Part shown: one piece after another, positions 8,905 to 17,402 of the stretch | How the letters are laid out: each line of letters starts with the position of its first letter | Position numbering within the stretch: the first letter of the stretch is position 1 | Assembly: GCF_001420915.1 (NCBI RefSeq) | Contig: NZ_CP013021.1 | Location: forward strand, 630,001 to 694,000 | Origin: Agarivorans gilvus | GTDB lineage: Bacteria; Pseudomonadota; Gammaproteobacteria; Enterobacterales; Celerinatantimonadaceae | Reading direction: 5' to 3' | DNA: 64,000 nt | Made by a program: the position numbers and the translations under genes | The notes under the pieces: generated by a model | Databases searched by the model: none | What the model was told of the DNA's origin: nothing | Seen by the model: only the letters and a program-made list of their open reading frames with translations

Positions 8905-8934
8905 TTAAAGACTGGATATATATCCAGTCTTTAA
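8905..8934. promoter_or_regulatory. 30-bp perfect palindrome with LexA-like box upstream of ruvA
   Basis: The core at 8912-8927 reads CTGGATATATATCCAG and fits the CTG-N10-CAG frame of gammaproteobacterial LexA sites. It has G/C instead of the usual T/A just inside each CTG/CAG. Perfect dyad symmetry extends to 30 bp. It lies between ruvA (starting at 8876, minus) and the plus-strand rssA-like gene (9070), so it could act on either. LexA control is inferred from ruvAB regulation in E. coli. Confidence 0.7.
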
Positions 8935-9069
8935 ACAGCGATTAGTCTCAGCAGTTAAAGCCACCAATGGCACCGAAATAAGCCAAGCTTAGGCTCGTAA
9001 AGCCATTGAAACTCAAAAGCTAATCAGCAACACTAAGTTACACAAATAAATAACTTGGCAGGAAGCAAA

Positions 9070-9995
9070 GTGGCAAAAAACCGTGAACCATTCGTTGGAA
9101 TCGCCCTAGGAAGTGGTGCTGCAAGAGGTTGGGCACATATTGGCGTAATCAACGCGCTTAAAGATATGGGGATCCAGCCTCACGTAGTAGCAGGTTGCTC
9201 AATTGGCTCCTTAGTAGGGGCAGCCTATGCCTGCCAACGCTTGGATAAGCTCAGTGAATGGGCCACTAGCTTAAGCAGTTGGCAAGTATTTAATCTTATG
9301 GATTTCTCCTTAAACCGCGGTGGCTTATTAACTGGAGAAAAAGTCTTTAATGCCGCTGAAACCTATATTGGAAATGAGCGTATCGAACAGTTACCCATTC
9401 CCTTTGCTGCAGTCGCAACCGAATTGGAGTCAGGAAAAGAAATTTGGCTACAACGAGGCCAGATCCGTGATGCCGTTCGCTCCTCCTGTGCCATGCCCGG
9501 CTTAATGGCCCCTTACCGACTAAATGACCAATGGTTAGTGGACGGTGCGGTGGTCAACCCGGTCCCTGTATCATTATGCCGGGCAATGGGCGCCGATGTG
9601 GTGATTGCCGTTAATTTAAATAGTGACAAAACCCGCATCGACCTTTCTGAAAACCAATTGTTAGACGGTGCGGCCAGCAGTGAACCCAGTCAACCGTTTT
9701 GGCGCTTATTAGGGGGTGGCAAAGACTTTTTAAATTCGATGTTAGCCAATTTAAAACAACCCGCCGCTAACCGCTCTCCGGGCATGATTGGGTTATGTCG
9801 ACCTCGATTAATATTATGCAAGAACGCTTAACCCGTACACGCATGGCGGGCGATCCGCCGGATATTTTGCTCTCACCTAAGTTAGGCGATATCGGTATTA
9901 TGGACTTTCACCGTGCCGAAGAAGCCATTGCAGAAGGCAAACGCGTGACCGAGCTGATGCGCCATCAAATTGAGGAAGAGATACTCTACCGCTAA
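9070..9995 (+). CDS. rssA: RssA-like patatin-family phospholipase, frameshifted as sequenced
   Basis: A patatin-like serine hydrolase of the NTE/RssA family. The N-terminal part has the oxyanion motif GSGAARG, the nucleophile elbow GCSIG and the Asp of the Ser-Asp dyad in LVDGAVVNP. Near 9790-9792 the frame is lost at ATT GGG TT. One extra G restores MIGVMSTSINIMQERL and the conserved end AGDPPDILLSPKLGDIGIMDFHRAEEAI, for about 308 residues in all. I prefer the GTG at 9070, with AGGA six bases ahead, over the TTG at 9055. It is transcribed away from ruvAB. Probably an intact gene with a base-calling error. Confidence 0.88.
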
Positions 9996-10171
9996 GCAGC
10001 TTCCAGCTTACTGAATAATATTAATTTAAATAATCAATAATATTGATATGCATTAATATAGCCATTAAAAAACAACATCTTAAAAATATTATATTGATTT
10101 TTATCACCTGAAATTAGCAGTTCCTCGTGGCTCTCGAAGTTCTATAATGGAGTAACAATTTGAGGGCTGCT

Positions 10172-11113
10172 ATGTTAGTTAAAATTAGACATTTTCAACC
10201 ATCTGACTGGGCATGTATCGGTATCGCTTTGCTGATACTGACGCCGCTAATAAACGGACCAGCGGCTTTATTGATAGGAGCCTGTTTGGCGAATTTAGGC
10301 TATAGCCCTAAAAATCTCCAGCTGGCTAAGATAACCAAACGTTTATTATCTTTTTCCATTGTTGGTCTTGGTTTCGGTATTTCCATTGAACAAGCCATTG
10401 AATATAGCCAAAAAGGCTTCGGCTTAATCGTCGGCTCTATTGCTCTAACCCTAAGCCTTGGTTATCTTCTGGGAAAATATCTACGCGTAGAAAGAAAAAC
10501 TGGCTATCTCATTTCAAGCGGTACCGCTATTTGTGGAGGCAGTGCAATCGCGGCGGTGTCACCTGCAATTGGCGCGAACAGTAAACAAACATCTTTAGCA
10601 CTTGCCACAGTGTTCATCTTAAACGCCTGTGGTTTATTTATTTTTCCACTTATTGGTCATTTATTCAGTTTAAGCCAAGTACAATTTGGCTATTGGGCCG
10701 CCATTGCTATTCACGATACCTCGTCGGTGGTAGGGGCTGCTGCAGCTTATGGAGATAAAGCCTTAAGCGTTGCCACTACTGTAAAACTGGCTAGAGCCTT
10801 ATGGATTATTCCGGTAGCCTTAGTGAGTGCCTTAGTGTTTAAAGAAAAGGACAGTAAATTTAAGCTTCCTTACTTTATTCTATTCTACGTCTTGGCCATC
10901 GTTATCAGCAATTACCTGCCCTACTTTAGCTCTCTGTATAACGGTATTTTTGATGCCTCAAAGCAAGTACTAAAAGTGTGTTTGTTTTTTATCGGCTACG
11001 AATTAACAGCCAGTAGCTTGCGCTCTGCCGGCATTAAGCCGCTGCTACTGGGGGTATTGTTATGGATGTTTATAGCGAGCCTATCACTACTAGTGATTTA
11101 TTGTTTCTATTAG
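10172..11113 (+). CDS. YeiH/UPF0324-family membrane exporter
   Basis: A multi-pass inner-membrane protein (about 313 residues, 9-10 predicted helices) of the family annotated as putative sulfate exporters. Visible signatures are SGTAICGGSAIAAVSPAI near residue 120 and WAAIAIHDTSSVVGAAAAYG near 190. The ATG at 10172, with GAGG six bases upstream, is a better start than the TTG at 10160. A perfect -10 TATAAT stands at 10143-10148 with only a weak -35. The substrate cannot be told from sequence, and no LysR-type regulator is adjacent, unlike many yeiH loci. Confidence 0.85.
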   Translation: MLVKIRHFQPSDWACIGIALLILTPLINGPAALLIGACLANLGYSPKNLQLAKITKRLLSFSIVGLGFGISIEQAIEYSQKGFGLIVGSIALTLSLGYLLGKYLRVERKTGYLISSGTAICGGSAIAAVSPAIGANSKQTSLALATVFILNACGLFIFPLIGHLFSLSQVQFGYWAAIAIHDTSSVVGAAAAYGDKALSVATTVKLARALWIIPVALVSALVFKEKDSKFKLPYFILFYVLAIVISNYLPYFSSLYNGIFDASKQVLKVCLFFIGYELTASSLRSAGIKPLLLGVLLWMFIASLSLLVIYCFY

Positions 11114-11124
11114 CTTGTGCCAAC

Positions 11125-11148
11125 AGCCTGCTAGGTCTTTAGCAGGCT
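11125..11148. terminator. Hairpin after the YeiH-like gene
   Basis: A 9-bp perfect stem AGCCTGCTA/TAGCAGGCT with a 6-nt loop lies 12 nt after the stop codon. No U-run follows on either strand, so it may be a weak terminator or an mRNA-stabilising hairpin. Confidence 0.4.
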
Positions 11149-11213
11149 ACAAAAGTGATTCAATAGCGTCGCGTTATTGGTGTAATTAGCAATACAGTGT
11201 GTGGTAATGGCTC

Positions 11214-11375
11214 TTACTTACCAAGTGCCTTAAAACGTTTTTTGTATGTTTTATAAGCCAATGCCACTAACAGCATTATGAAAGCCAAGGCTTGCAGTGT
11301 TGCACTGGTAAGCCCTTGGTAAAACCAAGATGAAATCAAACTTATCAAAACTAAAGATAGAAATACTATGTGCAA
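11214..11375 (-). CDS. Small two-helix membrane protein, 53 residues
   Basis: This short frame reads MHIVFLSLVLISLISSWFYQ then GLTSATLQALAFIMLLVALAYKTYKKRFKALGK. Two hydrophobic helices are separated by a short loop and followed by a strongly basic tail (positive-inside). The TTG start at 11375 is preceded by GGAGG eight bases upstream. A GTG fifteen bases further up is in frame but has no such site. Composition and ribosome-binding site argue for a real gene. I do not recognise a family and assign no function. Confidence 0.6.
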   Translation of the reverse strand: MHIVFLSLVLISLISSWFYQGLTSATLQALAFIMLLVALAYKTYKKRFKALGK

Positions 11376-11746
11376 TGCGCTGTCCTCCACAATGCTATCT
11401 TAGCTTCGGAGCAAACACCGACAAATTCAGTTTACGCATAAGCTAGCACCAGCAATTATATGGCACTAAGCACTAAGACAAGCACCAAGGCTTGGTGGTT
11501 TACCCAATCCCCTAACAATGCCACGTAAAGCTCGGCCATCAACGGCCAACTCCCATCAGTAACAACTAGGCTGAATCATTGACAAAACTAGCCCAAACAC
11601 CGATACGCACACTTAACTTTTGGCTTATCCGCCACAGCGCGGGCAAGCGAGCACGCCTAATTGGCCTAAATAAGGACAATAATAATTAGACATACATCAC
11701 GTTTTTGTTAGAATCGTCGCCAATTGACTAAACTACGGCAGGCCCA
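11376..11746. other. Intergenic stretch with one candidate promoter
   Basis: No convincing reading frame. It holds a plus-strand promoter candidate at 11687-11714 and a short CACCAA/TTGGTG hairpin near 11490. Nothing else was recognised. Confidence 0.5.
11687..11714 (+). promoter_or_regulatory. Candidate promoter of the gene at 11747
   Basis: TAGACA and TAGAAT are separated by 16 bp, and the start codon is 33 bp beyond the -10. Both hexamers differ from sigma-70 consensus at one or two bases. Inferred from position and match only. Confidence 0.45.
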
Positions 11747-12196
11747 ATGTTTCAAACTTTGCTTTATCGAATAATGTTTCCTTTTATCATTGCCTTATTG
11801 CTCATCATCTTAGCAATATTGGAAATGCAAAAGGTCACTTTGGCAAAGTTCTATGATAAACAATTGAGTGTTTCAGACTACTTAAATTGGTTTGCCACCC
11901 ACCCGTCTAATACCATTGATGCACTACAAGTATTAAAAGCACAGCAGCCCGATCATCATGGTGGAACCACCCAAGATTGGTGCCCTGCCGTCCATTCCGA
12001 CAATGGCTTCGTGAGTATTAGCTATTTAGACGAGCAACCTGTCTGCTGTAACTTAGGAAAGGGTCAACGTTATGTTTACTATAAAGAAAGTGAACAAGAC
12101 ATTACCTTGCTATGTGGTCGTTGGCCAAGAACAGAAATTGTCAGTGTTGATAAAACCGGCATGCGCGCTGCTCAGTCCTATCGCAATACTTATTAG
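11747..12196 (+). CDS. Membrane-anchored hypothetical protein, 149 residues
   Basis: Not recognised. An N-terminal hydrophobic helix (about 7-27, IMFPFIIALLLIILAILEM) is followed by a soluble region, probably periplasmic, with WFATHPSNTIDALQVLK. There are four cysteines (WCPAV, a CC pair in PVCCNLG, and LLCGRWPR) in the last 90 residues, which could form disulfides or bind metal. A plausible promoter lies just upstream and the gene stands alone between convergent neighbours. Codon use looks like its surroundings. Alternative: an uncleaved-signal secreted protein. Confidence 0.65.
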   Translation: MFQTLLYRIMFPFIIALLLIILAILEMQKVTLAKFYDKQLSVSDYLNWFATHPSNTIDALQVLKAQQPDHHGGTTQDWCPAVHSDNGFVSISYLDEQPVCCNLGKGQRYVYYKESEQDITLLCGRWPRTEIVSVDKTGMRAAQSYRNTY

Positions 12197-12370
12197 AACC
12201 AGTTGGCCTTTCACGGTTAATTTTTCCGCCCTATTCGAGCAGCGTTAGTAGAAGCTTTCTACTACGTTATAAGTTGCTCAAGCAGAGTCACGATATTTCA
12301 AAGGCTCTGCCTTGTACAAGGCCCCTGCAAGCCGCTGTAATAAACACCTCGAAAGATCAACAGAGCCTAA

Positions 12371-13194
12371 TTAGTGCTCATCAAAAAAGTCTTTATTACG
12401 AATGTATTTTCGCATGTAGTGAAAGGTGAAAGGTAATAACAGCCAGCTAATTAAAGATTTACTCAATCGATACCAAGTAGGAATATTTTCATACACTTTT
12501 TCATCGTGTAACCACAGCATTCGGCCGACATGCCAATACAAAAATGGCAGTGGTGGTAAAAAAGTTACGATGTCTAAATCGCAGCAAATTCGGTAAGTCT
12601 TATGATGTAATTTATAGTGCTGTTTGAAGTTCCATATCCCCGTAGCGGGCTGACCAAAAGTCACCACTCGTTTCACCTTTTTCGGAAAGCGATGCTCCAA
12701 CCTATCCGCAGCCAATACCGCCATACACCCCCAGAGGAATGACCGGTCAGGCTTATCCGCTTGCCCTGATCGATTAGTGGTTGCAACACCGATTCTAAAC
12801 GCTGGTAAACCGTAAGCTGCCGTTTACTGCGATTAGGCGGACAGCTGGTTTGCTCAAGTAATTGCAAGTAGCCCCAATGAACATGGTAATAATGGTGACC
12901 AAGCCAGTACTTTCTAGGAATACAGGCCAAATTGACCAGCCAATCAAATAGGTTCATAGAACCCCGAAACACCACTATCACCTCTTCTTTATTATCCTTC
13001 CATAATACCCGAGTCGTAGAACGTCCCCAGCGGTCGAATACATCTTGATATTGGTATTTATCTCGAGCCAACTGAGTGTCTTGCAAGGCAGAAGGGTAAG
13101 CTAAGCGACACAGCACTGCATAACGTTCATATTGATAACGTTTTAGCTTCTTGAGTTTTGCCGCTGGCTCTTGGGTAAAAGAAGAAAAAAACAA
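12371..13194 (-). CDS. Lipase class 3-like alpha/beta hydrolase, frameshifted as sequenced
   Basis: Resembles class-3 (Mbeg1/fungal) lipases. The N-terminal part has VIVVFRGSMNLFDWLVN (the oxyanion-side FRGT-like motif) and ISLTGHSSGG, a GxSxG nucleophile elbow. At a run of five C on the plus strand (12728-12732) the frame is lost. Adding one G on the coding strand gives SGGCMAVLAADRLEH and continues through VVTFGQPATG, CDLDIVTFLPP and H residues that could complete a Ser-Asp-His triad, for about 274 residues. No signal peptide is evident. The tail is basic with a hydrophobic LISWLLLPF patch, suggesting membrane association. Confidence 0.75.
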
Positions 13195-13271
13195 CTTGGC
13201 ACACCAATATTACAAGGTAACCTATTGAAACACACTCGTCATAAATTAATATGACAGTTTTATGAAGAGCG

Positions 13272-13838
13272 TTACTGTTGATAGTAATTCAACCAATACT
13301 GCTGCGCTCGATTGTTGTCAGGGCTTACTGGTGTAAAGATGAGACCTTCGCCAACTTGCTGCATCACCACAAAGCCATGGGCCTCCATTGCTCCTTGTGA
13401 GGACAAACTTAAACGCCCCCACCCTTGGCTAAAGTGTCTAAGAGAGGGAAACATCAAGCGTAGGCTTTGTTTACTACAACTCTCATTAGTGCTGATGATA
13501 TCTATGTACAGAGCACTATCCGACCAGGTTTGCGCTTTAACTTTTTCTAGTTGCTGTTGAATACTGCTCGACCAAGCCAATTCCACCACTTGCAAGCGAC
13601 CGCGTAAGGGCGCCAACTGCTCAGCGACACAGGCTTTATTGGACGGTAAGCTCATGCCTACAGCTGTTTGCTGATGTCCAGCCAGCAACAGCGAACTCGC
13701 CTCAATCATCTCCACATTGTTAACTTGCTCTAAACGCAACGTTAACTTGGGATAAGCAGCATCGATAACTTCAATAGCCAACTGATTGGCTTGACTGAAC
13801 AGGGGCAGTAAACAGCCAATGTAGATCCACCACTTCAT
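13272..13838 (-). CDS. Secreted hypothetical protein, 188 residues
   Basis: Not recognised. A Sec signal (MKWWIYIGCLLPLFSQANQ, cleaved about residue 17) leads a soluble beta-rich protein with single cysteines near NKACVAE and NESCSKQ that may pair. It starts 2 nt after the hydrolase gene stop, so it is very likely the third gene of an operon with the M14 peptidase and the alpha/beta hydrolase. That context suggests an envelope or extracytoplasmic job, but no function can be assigned. Confidence 0.7.
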   Translation of the reverse strand: MKWWIYIGCLLPLFSQANQLAIEVIDAAYPKLTLRLEQVNNVEMIEASSLLLAGHQQTAVGMSLPSNKACVAEQLAPLRGRLQVVELAWSSSIQQQLEKVKAQTWSDSALYIDIISTNESCSKQSLRLMFPSLRHFSQGWGRLSLSSQGAMEAHGFVVMQQVGEGLIFTPVSPDNNRAQQYWLNYYQQ

Positions 13839-13840
13839 TA

Positions 13841-14650
13841 TTATCCATCCCTCTGGGTTACTTCATGCTTATTAGCTTGCTCTTCAAGACTAGCAAACCA
13901 ACGCGCAATTTGTTGGCAAGTCCAATTGGGGGCATCTAAGGCTAGGTCGTGTCCTGCTCGCGGGTGTACTTTTAAACCACATCCCCATGCTTGCGCCATG
14001 GCTTGGCTACAACGAACGCTCACCAATTGATCTCGACGGCTTGCTAATAACAATAACGGAACCGATGGCGCTTGCTCAAGTTTAAATGTTGCAGCAGCCA
14101 CCAACTGCTTGAAGGCGTTCGCTACACTTACCGGGCACTGCTCTGCCCAGCCAATCCAGCTGGCCAACACAGTTTGATGGCGCTCAGGAAAACTTGAACT
14201 TAACTGCATTATTCGCCGCTCTCGGCTCGCTCTCGTGCTGGCGAACAAACAGCCTAACAATTTGAAGTAGTTACGATAGTTCAATCGCTGGTAAAACGGC
14301 GAAAATGCGGCATTGGAAGGATTAAGCAGTGTAAGCGAGCGTACCTCTTCTGGATACGCCCTAGCCCAATCTAAGGCCAACATGCCTCCCATTGAAATGG
14401 CCAACAAATCAAGCTGCTTAATCTCCACCTGGCACAAGCGAAGTTGTACTCGTAGGCTTTGTCTTAACTTTGCAATCTGCCAGGCACTGGACAAATGATA
14501 AAGCTGGCCATTACCTGGAACATCAAAGCTTAATACCGCCCGCTCAGGATACCGCCGCTGGAGCTGCTGTTTGAACTCTCCCCAATGTCGCTGTTCTCGT
14601 ACTAAACCTCGCAGCAATACTATTGGTCTAGAACTAACAGGCTCTGTCAT
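13841..14650 (-). CDS. Alpha/beta hydrolase
   Basis: A cytoplasmic alpha/beta-hydrolase fold enzyme of about 269 residues. The nucleophile elbow is AISMGGMLALDWA (Ser in GxSxG-like SMGG), an acid probably lies in LLLASRRDQLVS, and the catalytic His is in HPRAGHDLALDAP. The ATG at 14650 overlaps the stop of the upstream peptidase gene as TAATG, indicating translational coupling; the GTG at 14662 is the alternative. Substrate unknown. The fold includes esterases and lactonases, and the sequence does not discriminate. Confidence 0.85.
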   Translation of the reverse strand: MTEPVSSRPIVLLRGLVREQRHWGEFKQQLQRRYPERAVLSFDVPGNGQLYHLSSAWQIAKLRQSLRVQLRLCQVEIKQLDLLAISMGGMLALDWARAYPEEVRSLTLLNPSNAAFSPFYQRLNYRNYFKLLGCLFASTRASRERRIMQLSSSFPERHQTVLASWIGWAEQCPVSVANAFKQLVAAATFKLEQAPSVPLLLLASRRDQLVSVRCSQAMAQAWGCGLKVHPRAGHDLALDAPNWTCQQIARWFASLEEQANKHEVTQRDG

Positions 14651-15663
14651 TAGCGATACCACAACTGTTTTGCCAAACGCTGATAATGCAGAGCTTGCTC
14701 TTGGTCATTTAATATGGGGGCGGAATAACATGCGTTCATAAGAAACTCCATTAGTACTAAGTGGCGGCGTAATACCCGCTGTACACGATGCGGCTTCATT
14801 GGGTGAAACAAGCCTAAGCTATTAAACAGCTGTAGCGGATTCTTCTTCAACCAACGCCAAGAGCCCATTTCTAACGTTAGCGGTAAAAAGACTCCTGGGT
14901 AGGCCAATGACTGTTGGTAAGCGTAGTCCCACAGATCGCCATGGCAAACATAGTGTTTAGTTTGCGGCTCAAATAAATAGTTTTGGTGAGGATAAGAGCT
15001 AAAAAACAATTCGCGTAAACGGTAGAGACAGGCCAAATCAGCCATCACCTCGCTACTTGAATGCGCATATGGAAACCACAGCCGATCATTCTGACCAAAT
15101 CCACTGTGGCAATCCAATACCAAGCTAAAAGGGCGTTGCAACAAGGTCTGCTGTACAGTGTTTACAATAGCTTGGCTTTCGCTTTCCATCGCTTCCCCCA
15201 ATCGCCCTCGATACCATGGTAGTTTGCTACTTATGCGTTGGCCTCCCACCAAAAAACTTGCACCATGTTGCGCCTGTATCGGAGAGTTTCGCATTAAGTC
15301 CACTCCATTAGCATTGGCGCGCCGCTGCATCACCATGCCACAAGGATTAGCGATAGGAATAAAGGCTAAGTAAAACTGTGTTAGTAATTGCTGCAACTGC
15401 CTGTCCCAAGTTAAGCGCTGTAATATACTTGAAAGAAAAGACAACACTACTTGGCTGCCAATACGCTCGACACCGTGGATCCCTCCCACAAACATAATTC
15501 CCGGATTAGCCATAGCCTGATTACCCAAACTGACCAAGTGCACCGGAAAGCGCCCCTTACTGCAATTGGGCTCAGCTATAGTACCAATAGTTAGTTTGTC
15601 ATCGTGCTGTTCGAGCAAGCTCAACAGTTGCTCCATCTCGGGGAAATCGCTCAAGCCCTGCAT
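14650..15663 (-). CDS. M14-family zinc carboxypeptidase-like protein
   Basis: A metallocarboxypeptidase-like protein of 337 residues. Zinc ligands are visible as HGVE in FVGGIHGVERIG (HxxE) and a later His in LVLDCHSGFGQ. A catalytic Glu is likely in LPLTLEMGSW. RRANANGVDLMRNSP corresponds to the substrate-binding NPDG-DLNRN-like stretch of M14 proteins. No signal peptide, so it is probably cytoplasmic. It is the first of three tightly packed genes (peptidase, hydrolase, secreted protein). Substrate unknown. Confidence 0.82.
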   Translation of the reverse strand: MQGLSDFPEMEQLLSLLEQHDDKLTIGTIAEPNCSKGRFPVHLVSLGNQAMANPGIMFVGGIHGVERIGSQVVLSFLSSILQRLTWDRQLQQLLTQFYLAFIPIANPCGMVMQRRANANGVDLMRNSPIQAQHGASFLVGGQRISSKLPWYRGRLGEAMESESQAIVNTVQQTLLQRPFSLVLDCHSGFGQNDRLWFPYAHSSSEVMADLACLYRLRELFFSSYPHQNYLFEPQTKHYVCHGDLWDYAYQQSLAYPGVFLPLTLEMGSWRWLKKNPLQLFNSLGLFHPMKPHRVQRVLRRHLVLMEFLMNACYSAPILNDQEQALHYQRLAKQLWYR

Positions 15664-15825
15664 TCATGCTCCGGTTGCTATAATTGAGCTACAAGGTCTA
15701 GCAAACCCGCATGACAAAATCATGACTAAGTGGAGCTCCAACCCGAGTAATATTAGCGAAGTTATTGATTTTGCGAGAAAGCTCGCCTTCAGTTACACTG
15801 CTTGCTGTGTTTATAAGGGGTTATT

Positions 15826-16518
15826 ATGCCGGTTAACGACAGTCTCGATTTTTCTTCTGTATTAGCGACAGCGGTTCATGACATGAAAAACTCATTGTGC
15901 ATGCTAACCCAATCCACAGAGTCCCTTGCCCAACGCTCTAAGCAGCAGGGACGAGAAGACAGTGAAGAATTGTCTCGCTTGCATTACGAAGTCTCTCGCC
16001 TGAACGGCAGTTTAATGCAATTACTGGCTTTATACCGCTTTGAGAAAGAGCAGATGCCAATGACTATCGAAGAGCATTACATAGAGGACTTGCTCAACGA
16101 TATCTATTACAAAAACCAAACCTTTATTGAACAAACTGGCCTCAAAGTCATTTTAGAGGTAGAACCGAGCTTAACTTGGTATTTTGATGGGCAACTAGTT
16201 GATTACCTTTTAAATGACATTGTTATAAACGCCTTACGCTATTCCGAAAAACAGATTAAGATTTCTGCCAAACAAGCCGATAACTATTTATGTATCCAAA
16301 TTTTTGATGATGGAAGCGGTTTTCCACAAGAAATTATTGATTTGGCAAAGGAAGACGTTGCTTCTCAGATCAACTTTGTTAAAAATCGTAGTGGTTTAGG
16401 TTTATTTTTCGCAAAATTGATCGCTAAAGCACATATAAACTCAGGTAAGGTAGGTAAAATAACCTTAGAAAACGGTAGCTGCTTAGGTGGAAGCTGTTTC
16501 AGTTTATACCTTCCGTAA
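15826..16518 (+). CDS. Cytosolic sensor histidine kinase
   Basis: A 230-residue kinase with no sensor or membrane segment. A dimerisation helix has phosphoacceptor AVHDMKNSL near residue 19. An HATPase domain follows, with the N box NDIVINALRYSE, G1 FDDGSGFPQE and G2 RSGLGLFFAKLIAKAH. AAGGGG precedes the ATG. No response regulator is adjacent, so the partner is elsewhere. Signal input must come from another protein; the gene 33 nt downstream encodes a membrane-anchored coiled-coil protein that could serve, which is speculation. Confidence 0.88.
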   Translation: MPVNDSLDFSSVLATAVHDMKNSLCMLTQSTESLAQRSKQQGREDSEELSRLHYEVSRLNGSLMQLLALYRFEKEQMPMTIEEHYIEDLLNDIYYKNQTFIEQTGLKVILEVEPSLTWYFDGQLVDYLLNDIVINALRYSEKQIKISAKQADNYLCIQIFDDGSGFPQEIIDLAKEDVASQINFVKNRSGLGLFFAKLIAKAHINSGKVGKITLENGSCLGGSCFSLYLP

Positions 16519-16550
16519 CATAAACACTTAAGGATTTTTTCGGTTAAATT

Positions 16551-17315
16551 ATGGTATTTACCTTAATATTGCTTGGCGTTGGTGCACTGTTGTTTTTGGT
16601 TATCGCCTACAACATGGTTCAGCAATTTAAACAAAAACAAGAAGCCGAGCGCCGTTTAGCCATCGCTAAACAAAAAGCCATTATTAACGAAACCGAAGAG
16701 TTACTGCTGCACTCCTCCATTCTCCCCTACAGTAAAGTTCTCGTAGAGTTACTACACAAGCGAATTTACGAAGCACTTAATCAAATTCAAACGGTTGATC
16801 CTAGTGTTAAAGGCCTAAATAGCCGCATTCGGGCTACCAAAGAACAACTTAGCCAGATTAATACCGCCAGTGAAATCAGCGACAGCGCTTTTCGTGCCCC
16901 CGATACCGACAAAGACGCCTTGCAAATGCTGCAAATCGTAAAAAAAATTAGAGCCGTAGTTCGCTCAGAACATGCCAAAGGGCGCCTAAATACCCAAGTA
17001 TTCGTGCTTGAAGACCGCCGTTTAGAATTAATGCAACTCAAAGTGAATATTGAGAATGCCTTGAAACGCGCCATCGAAGCCCAAGCGCTACGCCAATGGG
17101 GCACCGCGCGACAACTATTAAATAAAGGAATTTCAGCGCTAAATAATATTTCTGATAGAGATGCTTATCTAGAACAAAAACTTCAAGATATGTTGCAAAT
17201 GAATCAGGAAATGAGTGAAAAACTCAAATCGGCTAGCCAAAAAGAGGCGCAAAGTTTAGCTGAAAAAGAAACCGACGAGTTAGACGTATTATTCCAGCCT
17301 AAGAAAAAATGGTAG
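16551..17315 (+). CDS. Membrane-anchored coiled-coil protein, unknown function
   Basis: Not recognised as a named family. One N-terminal membrane helix (about 2-22, FTLILLGVGALLFLVIAY) is followed by about 230 largely helical, charged residues with coiled-coil character (FKQKQEAERRLAIAKQKA and LQDMLQMNQEMSEKLKSASQ). It ends in the acidic-basic tail DELDVLFQPKKKW. It follows the histidine kinase by 33 nt on the same strand, so co-transcription is likely. The cytoplasmic helical body would suit a scaffold role, but that is inference. Confidence 0.75.
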   Translation: MVFTLILLGVGALLFLVIAYNMVQQFKQKQEAERRLAIAKQKAIINETEELLLHSSILPYSKVLVELLHKRIYEALNQIQTVDPSVKGLNSRIRATKEQLSQINTASEISDSAFRAPDTDKDALQMLQIVKKIRAVVRSEHAKGRLNTQVFVLEDRRLELMQLKVNIENALKRAIEAQALRQWGTARQLLNKGISALNNISDRDAYLEQKLQDMLQMNQEMSEKLKSASQKEAQSLAEKETDELDVLFQPKKKW

Positions 17316-17402
17316 CTTTTTGTTGCCTAATCAGTGGCAGTATTAGACCTCACTTAGCAGCTATGCAAAAATAAGCACAAATAAAATCTAAGTTAAGCAA
17401 CA

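Noticed and set aside
12245..12275. Hairpin AGTAGAA/TTCTACT as terminator between convergent genes
   Set aside because: Imperfect, without a U-run on either strand; not strong enough to call.
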